A DNA stretch of 6,892 bases from Bacteroidales bacterium (lineage in GTDB: Bacteria > Bacteroidota > Bacteroidia > Bacteroidales > WCHB1-69). Below the pieces are notes generated by a model. It was given only the letters and a program-made list of their open reading frames with translations, had not been told where the DNA came from and made no database searches. Positions 1 through 6,481 of the stretch are shown here, in pieces. The translations under genes were made by a program, and so were the position numbers. Numbering within the stretch: position 1 is the first letter of the stretch; each line of letters begins with the position of its first letter. Location: assembly GCA_024400715.1 (NCBI GenBank), contig JAKSMH010000053.1, positions 1-6,892 on the forward strand, read 5' to 3'.

Positions 1-37
1 TTCCAATACGGCTTATAAACAATAATAAATTGAAAAA

Positions 38-736
38 ATGAAAAGGAATAACATTTTTATTGCTGTTGCCACACTTGTATTGGCATTGACTTTCGTTGCC
101 TGTGGACCGAAAAATCCGAAAGCTGTTCAAACTGGCGACTTGCTCTTTGTTGATTTACAATTGGATTATACGTTCAAGGATAGTGTGGACGGTCATCCTT
201 TCGCTGTTCATCAAATCCAGGATGGGGAAGAGGTGAATTACATTCACGTGGCCATCTTTGAGGTGGACAAAAATGATAGTTTGTGGATTATCGATGCGAC
301 TTATAAGGGAAATGTTTCTCGTTATCCTTTTTCGACTTTTATAAAGAATTTTACGCTTCGTGATGGTTCTTATCCGAGAATGGAAGTTATGCGATTGAAA
401 AATAATCGTTATGCCGCTGAATTTGTCGAAAATGCCAAAAAGCATATAGGAACGATTTATGACGTGAATATGAGGGAAAATAATGATAGTCTATATTGCA
501 GCGAGTTGGTACGCGTTTCCTACGTGTTGAAGGGTGATACGATTTTTGCCGCGGCTCCGATAGATTTTAGAAGTTCCGATGGAACCATTCCCACCTATTG
601 GACAGAGTTCTTTGGAATGATTGGCAAGCCGCTGCCCCAAGGAAATAGGGGAATCCTTCCCAATGCGATGATTAAGGATGAAGCTTTGGAAAAAGTGATT
701 GTTGTTGATGATCCTATGGTTTTATTTAATCGCTAA
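38..736 (+). CDS. YiiX-like permuted papain-fold amidase/peptidase lipoprotein (C92-type)
   Basis: Predicted lipoprotein of 232 residues. A hydrophobic stretch at residues 6-20 ends in a lipobox, FVAC, with the lipidated Cys at 22. The mature part shows the signatures of the circularly permuted NlpC/P60-like YaeF/YiiX group: GDLLFVDL near residue 33, YIHVAIF with the likely catalytic His70, and LYCSELV with the likely nucleophile Cys154. In the permuted group His precedes Cys, as here, and the length is normal. Family knowledge: these are papain-fold enzymes thought to act on amide bonds of peptides or lipid-linked substrates at the envelope; the substrate here is unknown. The ATG at 38 follows an A-rich stretch with no Shine-Dalgarno motif, and only 37 upstream bases are visible, so a promoter or an upstream operon partner cannot be judged. 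DUF2147 follows after 3 nt. The family call is fairly secure and the enzymatic role is inferred. Confidence 0.85.
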   Translation: MKRNNIFIAVATLVLALTFVACGPKNPKAVQTGDLLFVDLQLDYTFKDSVDGHPFAVHQIQDGEEVNYIHVAIFEVDKNDSLWIIDATYKGNVSRYPFSTFIKNFTLRDGSYPRMEVMRLKNNRYAAEFVENAKKHIGTIYDVNMRENNDSLYCSELVRVSYVLKGDTIFAAAPIDFRSSDGTIPTYWTEFFGMIGKPLPQGNRGILPNAMIKDEALEKVIVVDDPMVLFNR

Positions 737-739
737 AAG

Positions 740-1228
740 ATGAATCAAATATCAGTATTTCGTTATTTTTCACTGATTCTGTTACTGTTCTGCTTTTGGG
801 GAGTGTCATCGCTGTCCGCACAAAGCAGCAAGGCCGACCGTATCCTGGGTTTGTATAAAGTGGTTGAACCTGAAACCAAGGAAGTGACCAAGGTTAGGGT
901 TACCAAGACGGCCGATGGCAAATACCAAGGACAGGTGGTTTGGCTGGCTGTTCCCACGATGAAGGACGGAACACCTAAACGCGATATCTATAATCCTGAT
1001 CCGAAAAAAAGAAATACGCCTGGCAATAAAATCGTGTTGATGTGGAATTTTACCTACGATGCGGAAAAGGACAAGTGGGTGGGTGGTCAAATTTACGATC
1101 CTTGCCACGGAAAAACCTATAAATGTCAGTTGAATTTTGAGAATCCGCAAAAACTGAAAGTGAGGGGCTATATCGGCACACCGGCTTTGGGGAAGAGTAT
1201 GTATTGGGATAAATTGGAGGAGAAGTAG
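740..1228 (+). CDS. Secreted DUF2147 domain protein
   Basis: Protein of 162 residues with a hydrophobic signal peptide (about residues 8-28, likely cleaved after SLSAQ). The rest is one DUF2147 domain. Its recognisable steps are ILGLYKV at 35, DGKYQGQVVWL at 59, a DxxNPDPKKR stretch at 82-91, WVGGQIYDPCHGKTYKC at 113-129, and the closing VRGYIG...LGKSMYWDKL at 141-159. Length and motif order match the family, so it appears intact. DUF2147 proteins are small beta-rich exported proteins, common in Bacteroidota and Proteobacteria, with no settled biochemical role. The start codon lies 3 nt after the stop of the C92-type lipoprotein gene, so the two are almost certainly co-transcribed and perhaps translationally coupled. 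This places it in the periplasm or envelope together with a putative amidase. Nothing in the sequence names its ligand. Confidence 0.88.
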   Translation: MNQISVFRYFSLILLLFCFWGVSSLSAQSSKADRILGLYKVVEPETKEVTKVRVTKTADGKYQGQVVWLAVPTMKDGTPKRDIYNPDPKKRNTPGNKIVLMWNFTYDAEKDKWVGGQIYDPCHGKTYKCQLNFENPQKLKVRGYIGTPALGKSMYWDKLEEK

Positions 1229-1240
1229 GGTGTTGATAGA

Positions 1241-1256
1241 TGTTACGGCAGTGACA
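1241..1256. terminator. Weak hairpin in the convergent gap, possible terminator
   Basis: Between the convergent stops at 1228 and 1277 there is a 6-bp stem (TGTTAC with GTGACA, one G-T wobble) around a GGCA loop. It is followed on the plus strand by GTTTAATT, not by a clean T run. It could stop the upstream plus-strand operon, but the stem is short and the U-tract poor, so this is tentative. No other structure stands out in the 48-bp gap. Confidence 0.25.
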
Positions 1257-1276
1257 GTTTAATTATAGACCATTAT

Positions 1277-2053
1277 CTATTTGCTGAGGATGAAAGCGCC
1301 TTTTGGGTCCAAAAAGATGAAGCTGTTGTGGTAAACCAAGGCCTGTTTGGTGCCTTCGGGTACGTTGCCGATGACGTTGCCTTCCAACTGTGAGAAATGG
1401 TAGCTTTTCAATTGGCCGTCTTTGAGGTAATAGATGATGTCGCCAATGATCTGCACGGGAAATTCGCTGGCAATGACAATGTTCTTTTCAAAGGTGCCAA
1501 AGTCGTCAAAAAAGAAAGTTCCCTGCTCCTTGTCCTGCATAACAATCATCTTTTCGTTGACGTCAAACAGCTGGTAGGGATGAAAGTCGTCAAAATTGTT
1601 TTGGATTTTTTCCTTTACATTGAAATTCAGGTCCATAATGATCAACTCGCTGTTGATGTCATCGTAGAGGATAATGTTGTTCTTGGTGGAATAGGTGGCT
1701 AAGGATATCGTGTGTAAACCTTTGGAAAACAGGTCGATTTGGTCACCGATGGGGGCAAAATGGTCGTCTAAGAAGAGAATGCATCCCGCGTCTTGGTAAA
1801 AGAGCATCACCTTAAGAGGATTGTCGGCATCGACCGAGGAGATGTGTCCCAACATATTGTTGGTATAACTGCTTAACAGGCGGCCGTCGGAAGCGTATTT
1901 GTATAAGGTGGCGTCTTGAACCAGGTATAGATTGCCCTGCGAATCTATCGTCATAAATTCCGCTGGCCGGTCGATGACGACTTGGGCCTGGGCTTGAAAA
2001 TGGAATGCGCATAAGTAGAAGGCAATGAAAAGGACGGAAAAAAGGTGTTTCAT
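1277..2053 (-). CDS. Secreted protein of unknown function, probable beta-propeller
   Basis: I do not recognise a named family. The 258-residue product starts at the ATG at 2053. An in-frame TTG at 2062 would add three residues but is the weaker choice, because the ATG directly begins a classic signal peptide (MKHLFS plus a hydrophobic core, cleavage near QAQA at 23). The mature chain is nearly all predicted beta strand. It repeats a pattern typical of propeller blades, strand then Asp/Asn-Gly turn then strand: DSQGNLYLVQ at 37-46, ASDGRLLSSY at 54-63, LDDHFAPIG at 95-103, INSELIIMDLNFNV at 133-146, FFDDFGTFEK at 181-190, LKDGQLKSYHF at 210-220. There is no lipobox, so it should be periplasmic or secreted. 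It lies 44 nt downstream of the transglutaminase-like lipoprotein on the same strand and is probably the last gene of that unit. No catalytic motif is visible; a binding or scaffold role is a guess from the fold. Confidence 0.7.
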   Translation of the reverse strand: MKHLFSVLFIAFYLCAFHFQAQAQVVIDRPAEFMTIDSQGNLYLVQDATLYKYASDGRLLSSYTNNMLGHISSVDADNPLKVMLFYQDAGCILFLDDHFAPIGDQIDLFSKGLHTISLATYSTKNNIILYDDINSELIIMDLNFNVKEKIQNNFDDFHPYQLFDVNEKMIVMQDKEQGTFFFDDFGTFEKNIVIASEFPVQIIGDIIYYLKDGQLKSYHFSQLEGNVIGNVPEGTKQALVYHNSFIFLDPKGAFILSK

Positions 2054-2097
2054 TGTGAACAATATTTTTTAGTTAGACGGTTTTAGATTCGCAAAGT

Positions 2098-4701
2098 TTA
2101 ACGGGTGAGGAGGATTTGACCCGCTGTTCCGATGTGGTAGCCTTCGCTTTTGTAGATTACTTTGCCTTGCTTGTCGAGGAGAAGTACCAAGGGGAAGTCG
2201 TCTTTGAAGTTGGATTTAATGGAGCTTAATGCGTTTTTGAGCCACAAGCCGTCTTTGTCAATGAAGAGGGAACTCTGTTTGGGCAGTTTCCACGCTTCGA
2301 AATTGAAATCGGGTGCGTTTTTGTCTTCAGGGATGACAAAGACGATTTGGCAGTCGCGGTCTTCAAATTCCTGGGCGTGTGCGGCGATGTCTTTCAACAG
2401 GTGCTTGGTGGGTTCGCGGGTTGGGTCAATGAAGCAGAGCAGCATTTCCTTGTCCTTCAGCAAGTCGTAAACCTTGATATTCTTATTGTCATTGTTCAGG
2501 GAATATTGAAGGTCAATCTTGCCGTAGTCTATGTTTTCTTCGTCTAAATTTCTGATGATGAGTTGTTTGTGTGTTACGCTGTCGGCTTTGACCGTGAAAA
2601 ATTCCAAGCGTGAGAGGGCCGTTCCGTCGGTGTATCTGTTGCCGGTTGACAGCAGGCAGTAGCCGGCTTCCAATTCCAAGCTGATGGGGAATTGTTCAAC
2701 TCGCGGGTCGTTTTCGTAGTCAAAGGTGACGAAATCGCCGTCTTTGTATTGGGCCAAGGTGAAATGGGTCCAATAGACGGGCTTGAGCCAATCCAATTGG
2801 TTGTATTCGATGACGAGTGTGCCGGTGGTCGGTGTGGGCTCGTTTTTGGCAAAATTTACAATCTGCCAATCCCCGTTTTCGTAGGCGAATAGTTGCTCTG
2901 TCGCATTGTCCATATAGGCGGGGATATTTAGACTGCGGCAGGCGGCTACGAAGAAGATGTCGCGGGAGTGTTTGTCAGCGATGCGGAGTTCGAATACGCC
3001 ACGTGGACTTATTGGACAGTTGAAATAGTTGCCCTCGTCGTCAATGCTGATGTGTTGGAGGGTCCATTCTCTGACTTTGTCCACGGATGGCGTTGCACCC
3101 AGTTCTTGCTTCAATTGGGTTTGGAGGAAAGGACGCCAGGGGCGGAGGCCTTCGTTGGCGATGCGTGGAGAAATGATGCCTTTGACATATACTTCAAAAG
3201 GATAGTTTTGCGAGTTGTCGTAGTGGGTGATGTGCTGTTCGAGAATGTCGGCGGAAAAGTCTCGTAAATCTTTGTCAGATAATGAATTTAATAATTCATA
3301 TAGATAAAAACCGTTTTCTTTTTGGCTGTGACGATGGAGAAAATCGGTCAATTCGGCATAATTGCCTTCGCTTTTCTTGAGCAGGATTCCGATTTGTTCC
3401 TGACTGAGGTTGTCGTTGTGAATGTCGGCGGCATCGGCTTCGGTTTTGAACGTGGCCAAATAGGCATTGCGCACCGAGTCCTCGTATTGGAGTCGTTTTG
3501 CGTTGGCAGCGGCTTTCTCTGCCGTTGCGGTGACGACTTGGCTGTTGCCTACAGGCGGCACGATGGTGAGCAGTTCGGTGTAGGCTTCGCCTTCGTTACG
3601 GCTAAGCGTCAAAACTAAAGAGTCTTGTTGGCGGACATCCATCTTGGCATAGTTGTAGTGTTGACCATCCGTGGCCCAGATGAGTAAGTCGCCCAAGCCG
3701 GTAGTGAGGCAAGTCTGTCCGTTTTCGTCCGTTTTACGGGTGGCGATGGGATAATATTCGGAGTAATTGTAGAGTTTGAAATGGACGGTGGCATTTTCCA
3801 CTGCCTTGCCCTGCGTGTCGTTGACACGAATGCGGATGTTTTTGTGCTCGGCGTAATTGGAGAGCATATTGATGCGGGAGAAGAGGTTGGTGGAGTGGGT
3901 GACTTCCTCGCTGCCATTGTATTTGCCGAAAGCGTTGGAATGCACCATCATCGTGCGGGTGCTTGGAATGGCGAACCAGCCCATATTGAGTTCGGAATCG
4001 GGTTCGCAGGCCCCCAAGAAGTACCATTTTCCATCTACCCAGACTTCCACCCAGGCGTGGTTGTCATCGCAGTGGGCCCAGCGCGGCGTGTAGCATTGTC
4101 GTGCGGGAATGCCTACGGCGCGAAGGGCTGTCACGGTGAAGGTTGATTCTTCGCCGCAGCGTCCCAAGGCGGTGCGAACCGTGGCGAGTGGGGCAGAGGT
4201 GCGGATGTCGGAAGGACGATAGGCCACTTTCTCGTGACACCAATGGTTTACTTCGAGGGCGGCTTCGTACATCGACAGATTTTCGATGCGGGGCTTGAGT
4301 TCTTCAAAGAAAACCATACGGGCGGAATCCAGGTTTTCGTTGTTTACACGATAAACCAAAACAAAATGCCGGAAAATCTCTTCGGGAATTTTGTTTCCCC
4401 AACTGAAAGTTTCTTTGGCTTTTAGGGCGGTGCGGACTTGCTTTAGAAAGAACTCCCCATCGTAATCGGCCAAGTCGCTGATGGGCATATAGGCATAGAG
4501 AAATTCGAGGGCTTCTTTTTCTTCGCAACTTAGGTCTTGCTGAAAGACGTTGAAGAGGGCTTCCGAACGAGAGGATGCCAGTTCTTGGCGTTGAAGGAAA
4601 TCCTCGTGTACTTGTTGTCGATAATTTCTGTCGCTGATGAAGTGCTTTTGACAACCGGCGAGGAGAACAAGCAATAAGCTCAAAAAGAAAAGTTTTTTCA
4701 T
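2098..4701 (-). CDS. Multidomain transglutaminase-like lipoprotein with a degenerate second transglutaminase fold and a CxxC-less thioredoxin-like C-terminus
   Basis: Lipoprotein of 867 residues: a hydrophobic stretch ends in LLAGC, lipidated Cys17. An alpha-helical region (25-160) leads into a transglutaminase/papain-like core: Cys182 in GRCGEES, GIPAR at 197-201, His215 in DNHAWVEVW, and an acidic GACEPD stretch at 230-235. That acid lies slightly later than the Asp of the textbook triad, so E233 or D235 is the likely third residue. Residues 288-368 resemble an Ig-like or carboxypeptidase-regulatory beta domain (VNDTQGKAVENATVHF). After a helical linker, 535-616 repeats the transglutaminase pattern (VAACRSLNIPAY, then a GDWQIVNF strand), but alignment on IPA puts Lys577 at the Cys position. 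Residues 741-867 look like a TlpA-type thioredoxin fold with a FPLVLLLDKQGKV strand and probable cis-Pro837; the CxxC position reads R-E-P-T (762-765). The gene starts 2 nt after the cutC stop, implying coupling. Substrate is unknown: peptide or cell-wall cleavage, or cross-linking, are options for the first domain only. Confidence 0.85.
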   Translation of the reverse strand: MKKLFFLSLLLVLLAGCQKHFISDRNYRQQVHEDFLQRQELASSRSEALFNVFQQDLSCEEKEALEFLYAYMPISDLADYDGEFFLKQVRTALKAKETFSWGNKIPEEIFRHFVLVYRVNNENLDSARMVFFEELKPRIENLSMYEAALEVNHWCHEKVAYRPSDIRTSAPLATVRTALGRCGEESTFTVTALRAVGIPARQCYTPRWAHCDDNHAWVEVWVDGKWYFLGACEPDSELNMGWFAIPSTRTMMVHSNAFGKYNGSEEVTHSTNLFSRINMLSNYAEHKNIRIRVNDTQGKAVENATVHFKLYNYSEYYPIATRKTDENGQTCLTTGLGDLLIWATDGQHYNYAKMDVRQQDSLVLTLSRNEGEAYTELLTIVPPVGNSQVVTATAEKAAANAKRLQYEDSVRNAYLATFKTEADAADIHNDNLSQEQIGILLKKSEGNYAELTDFLHRHSQKENGFYLYELLNSLSDKDLRDFSADILEQHITHYDNSQNYPFEVYVKGIISPRIANEGLRPWRPFLQTQLKQELGATPSVDKVREWTLQHISIDDEGNYFNCPISPRGVFELRIADKHSRDIFFVAACRSLNIPAYMDNATEQLFAYENGDWQIVNFAKNEPTPTTGTLVIEYNQLDWLKPVYWTHFTLAQYKDGDFVTFDYENDPRVEQFPISLELEAGYCLLSTGNRYTDGTALSRLEFFTVKADSVTHKQLIIRNLDEENIDYGKIDLQYSLNNDNKNIKVYDLLKDKEMLLCFIDPTREPTKHLLKDIAAHAQEFEDRDCQIVFVIPEDKNAPDFNFEAWKLPKQSSLFIDKDGLWLKNALSSIKSNFKDDFPLVLLLDKQGKVIYKSEGYHIGTAGQILLTR

Positions 4702-4703
4702 AT

Positions 4704-5366
4704 CTATGCTATAAGGGTTAATATTTTCTTGATTTCGTTAATATTGCTGACGTGACCGTCGAGTTTGCAGCTGGCGTGTACTTCGGTGACGTTGCTTTCT
4801 TGGATGAGGGTGGCAACATTGTCGCTGGTTACGCCGCTGCCAGCGAGGATGGTGATTCTTCCGGCTGCTTGTTGGACGATTTGAGCCAAGGTGTCGGCTC
4901 CCTGTGGTGCCGTGGACTGTTGTCCGGAGGTGAGGATACGGGAAAAGCCGCTGTCGATGATTTGTTCGAGAGCAGTGGACCAATTTTGGCAGCGGTCGAA
5001 GGCACGGTGGAAGGTGACCTGCATATTGCCTGCTGCCGCGACAGCTCGGCGACAATAGTCAAGATTGATACAGAGGTCGGCGTTGAGGAAACCGATGACC
5101 ACGCCCGGGATGCCGATTTCGCGGCAAAATGAGATGTCGGAGAGAATTTCCTGAAATTCCGTCTCGTTGTAGTTGAAGTCGCCGCCGCGAGGACGAATCA
5201 GGACAAATGTCTTTAACGACAAATGTTCTTTACAATATTGAATGTCTTGGCGCGAAGGGGTGAGGCCGCCTAAAGGCAGTTCACGGCATAATTCAATTCG
5301 TTGTGCGCCGGCTAATTCGGCATTTTTAGCGGATTCCACGTTCCCGCAGCATACTTCCAACAGCAT
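4704..5366 (-). CDS. cutC: CutC-family TIM-barrel protein, shortened C-terminus
   Basis: CutC-family protein of 220 residues predicted to form a TIM barrel. Conserved steps are clear: LLEVCCGN at the start, GAQRIELC at 20-27, GGLTPS at 33-38, IRPRGGDF at 57-64, TFHRAFD at 118-124, RILTSGQ at 143-149, ILAGSGVT at 173-180 and EVHASC at 195-200. There is no signal peptide, so it is cytoplasmic, unlike its operon partners. The family was named for copper homeostasis in E. coli, but a direct copper role is disputed and the reaction is unsettled; the name should be read as a family label. E. coli CutC is about 248 residues. Here, after EVHASC, the chain goes almost straight to the last helix (EIKKIL), and the segment of roughly 25 residues that carries an arginine- and serine-rich loop in relatives is missing. 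The reading frame is otherwise clean. The ATG at 5366 has no Shine-Dalgarno motif; a -7 box lies 46 nt upstream. Confidence 0.92.
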   Translation of the reverse strand: MLLEVCCGNVESAKNAELAGAQRIELCRELPLGGLTPSRQDIQYCKEHLSLKTFVLIRPRGGDFNYNETEFQEILSDISFCREIGIPGVVIGFLNADLCINLDYCRRAVAAAGNMQVTFHRAFDRCQNWSTALEQIIDSGFSRILTSGQQSTAPQGADTLAQIVQQAAGRITILAGSGVTSDNVATLIQESNVTEVHASCKLDGHVSNINEIKKILTLIA

Positions 5367-5411
5367 AATAGTTTTGCTTATTTGATAGGTTGATAATTAG
5401 ATTTCAACTTG

Positions 5412-5419
5412 CAAAGTTA
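5412..5419 (-). promoter_or_regulatory. Probable -7 box for the cutC operon
   Basis: Read on the minus strand this is TAACTTTG, a full match to the Bacteroidota -7 consensus TAnnTTTG, placed 45 nt before the cutC ATG. No convincing -33 TTTG is visible at the usual distance. A 5-bp inverted repeat, AACTT-GCA-AAGTT (5406-5418), overlaps the box and could be an operator or chance. Confidence 0.55.
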
Positions 5420-5472
5420 AACAATTAATCTGGATAAGGAGTGGGGGCGAATAAAAAAACGTGGCTTGATGC

Positions 5473-5513
5473 AAAAAAAAGACGCTGAAAACTTGTTTTT
5501 CAGCGTCTTTTTT
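5473..5513 (-). terminator. Strong rho-independent terminator after tRNA-Glu
   Basis: A perfect 11-bp stem (GACGCTGAAAA at 5481-5491 with its complement at 5497-5507) encloses a 5-nt loop. On the minus strand it is followed by eight T (5480-5473). It starts a few bases after the 3' end of the tRNA and would end that transcript. The A and T runs on both sides extend the pairing, so it could also work on the plus strand, though no plus-strand gene runs into it here. Confidence 0.88.
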
Positions 5514-5518
5514 CCTTG

Positions 5519-5593
5519 TACCGTGTGGGGGATTCGAACCCCCGATTTCCAGGATGAAAACCTGGCGTCCTGGGCCTGCTAGACGAACACGGC
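5519..5593 (-). tRNA. tRNA-Glu, anticodon TTC
   Basis: A complete 75-nt cloverleaf can be drawn on the minus strand. The acceptor stem is GCCGTGT with ACACGGT (terminal G-U pair) and the D stem is GTCT with GGAC. The anticodon stem CCAGG/CCTGG carries the loop TTTTCAT, giving anticodon TTC (reads GAA and GAG). The T stem is GGGGG/CCCCC with loop TTCGAAT. The discriminator base is A at 5519. The 3' CCA is not encoded (CAA follows), so it must be added by the nucleotidyltransferase. A consensus promoter lies upstream and a terminator directly downstream, so the gene can be expressed alone. Confidence 0.97.
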
Positions 5594-5612
5594 ATCATTC
5601 ATTTTGACGTTG

Positions 5613-5642
5613 CAAAAGTACAACTTTTTTTTATACCTGCAA
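5613..5642 (-). promoter_or_regulatory. Promoter of tRNA-Glu
   Basis: On the minus strand TACTTTTG (5620-5613) matches the TAnnTTTG -7 consensus, 19 nt before the mature tRNA 5' end. An ATTG (5642-5639), 18 nt further upstream, is a plausible -33 element. The -7 box is flanked exactly by GTTG and CAAC, a 4-bp inverted repeat that is probably chance. Confidence 0.65.
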
Positions 5643-5656
5643 TACTTTTTGAAAAT

Positions 5657-6349
5657 TTATTTTTTTTCGTTTGAAATATCTTGTTCGAACCTGAAACCCA
5701 GACGTTTACCAGTTTTTAATGTCATGTTTTGATCCTCAAATTGGAGCATGTCGTTCACGGTAATGATCTTCATTTCGTCATAATTTGGGAGCAAAAGGTC
5801 AAAATTTAGCGTATATTCAATAGCGGAATGCAGGATGTTGTGTATGGCTTCCTGGTCAATTTTGTTTGAACTGAAGTTGTTGAATACCTGGGCAAGCTCG
5901 TGTTTGCCTTCCACATAGTAATGACCGTCCTTATTGATCATGATTCGTCCAATCATATAACCGAGGTCGTTTACACGATTATACTTGAAAGAATCGGCCA
6001 AAAAGTTGAAAATCTGAATTATGCCGCAGTACGAACGTGTCTTGTCTTCTTTGATGTAGGGAGTCCGCATCACTTCGTGGTCACGGGAAAACTCGAAAAT
6101 ATTGGTGTGCATAATGAAAACCAAGATGTCGCCGGCAAATTTCAACTGAAATTCATATTGGTTGCGGTTGGTGTAATGCACGGTTACCTTTTCGTGCTCT
6201 TCTTCGTAGGCATCGCGGTAGTAGTCGTCAAATCCCTTGGCGGCTTCCTTGAACATCAATAAAGCATTCAGGGTTTCCTGGAAAATATTTTGTTTTAATT
6301 CGCCTTTGCTAATCAAAAGATTGCATAGGGCATCGGTTTTTTCTTCCAT
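5657..6349 (-). CDS. Conserved-looking cytoplasmic protein of unknown function (230 residues)
   Basis: I cannot assign this to a named family. The likely start is the ATG at 6349 (protein begins MEEKTDALC). The open frame continues upstream to 6715, but that extension is low-complexity, translates the A17 tract as polyphenylalanine, crosses a -7 box and overlaps the start of the Omp28-like gene, so it is not coding. The 230-residue product has no signal peptide or membrane segment and should be soluble and cytoplasmic. The N-terminus (1-55) is helical and acidic. Residues 55-85 form strands (VTVHYTNRNQYEFQLKFAGDILVFIMHTN). The middle has an aromatic helix (IIQIFNFLADSFKYNR, 110-125) and a strand pair (GYMIGRIMINKDGHYYVEG, 130-148). 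The C-terminus has a second helical stretch and a closing basic strand (KTGKRLGFRF, 212-221). Regular alternation of helices and strands and normal codon use support a real gene. No catalytic motif is visible. tRNA-Glu follows 63 nt downstream on the same strand. Confidence 0.75.
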   Translation of the reverse strand: MEEKTDALCNLLISKGELKQNIFQETLNALLMFKEAAKGFDDYYRDAYEEEHEKVTVHYTNRNQYEFQLKFAGDILVFIMHTNIFEFSRDHEVMRTPYIKEDKTRSYCGIIQIFNFLADSFKYNRVNDLGYMIGRIMINKDGHYYVEGKHELAQVFNNFSSNKIDQEAIHNILHSAIEYTLNFDLLLPNYDEMKIITVNDMLQFEDQNMTLKTGKRLGFRFEQDISNEKK

Positions 6350-6364
6350 AATTTTAATTTTTGG

Positions 6365-6372
6365 CAAAGATA
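6365..6372 (-). promoter_or_regulatory. -7 box for the 230-residue protein gene
   Basis: Minus-strand TATCTTTG matches TAnnTTTG in full. It ends 15 nt before the ATG at 6349, predicting a very short leader and supporting that start over upstream ones. The -33 element is weak: a TTTA about 22 nt further upstream. Confidence 0.6.
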
Positions 6373-6423
6373 CACTTTTTTTGAATATCATCCCTAAATT
6401 TCTGCAATTTGTGCCGGTTTCGG

Positions 6424-6440
6424 AAAAAAAAAAAAAAAAA
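6424..6440. repeat. Homopolymer run of 17 A in the divergent promoter region
   Basis: Seventeen uninterrupted A residues are bounded by CGG on the left and CGGCCG on the right. The run lies between the two divergent promoters, ending 6 bp before the TTTG that may serve as the -33 element of the Omp28-like gene. Such a tract may act as an UP-like bent element, or change length by slippage and so vary promoter output. It may equally be a place where the read length is wrong. Confidence 0.9.
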
Positions 6441-6446
6441 CGGCCG

Positions 6447-6481
6447 TTTGTAAATTTGTATAATATTATTATGTATTTTTG
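6447..6481 (+). promoter_or_regulatory. Promoter of the Omp28-like gene
   Basis: TTTG at 6447-6450 (-33) and TATTTTTG at 6474-6481 (-7, full consensus match) are 23 bp apart, a little longer than the usual spacing of about 20. A start site near 6488 would give a leader of roughly 100 nt before the ATG at 6591. The leader is AT-rich and shows no strong hairpin or riboswitch that I can recognise. Confidence 0.6.

Noticed and set aside
2054..2062. TTG start for the probable propeller protein
   Set aside because: The ATG three codons later opens directly into a normal signal peptide; the TTG adds only Met-Phe-Thr and has no supporting signal.
2090..2099. Possible -7 box (AAACTTTG) before the propeller gene
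   Set aside because: It has one mismatch in the essential TA and no -33 partner; the gene is as easily explained as part of the cutC operon.
2162..4425. Several plus-strand open frames of 60-120 codons inside the transglutaminase-like gene, and similar frames opposite cutC
   Set aside because: They are antisense shadows of well-supported genes, without promoters, signal peptides or domain motifs of their own.
5519..5593. G-U pair at the end of the tRNA-Glu acceptor stem and no encoded CCA as signs of a defective tRNA
   Set aside because: All stems and the anticodon loop are intact, and both traits, as far as I recall, are usual for Bacteroidota tRNA-Glu genes.
5473..5620. tRNA gene as an attachment site of an integrated element
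   Set aside because: No integrase, no direct repeat of the tRNA 3' end and no mobile-element gene were seen on either side within the window.
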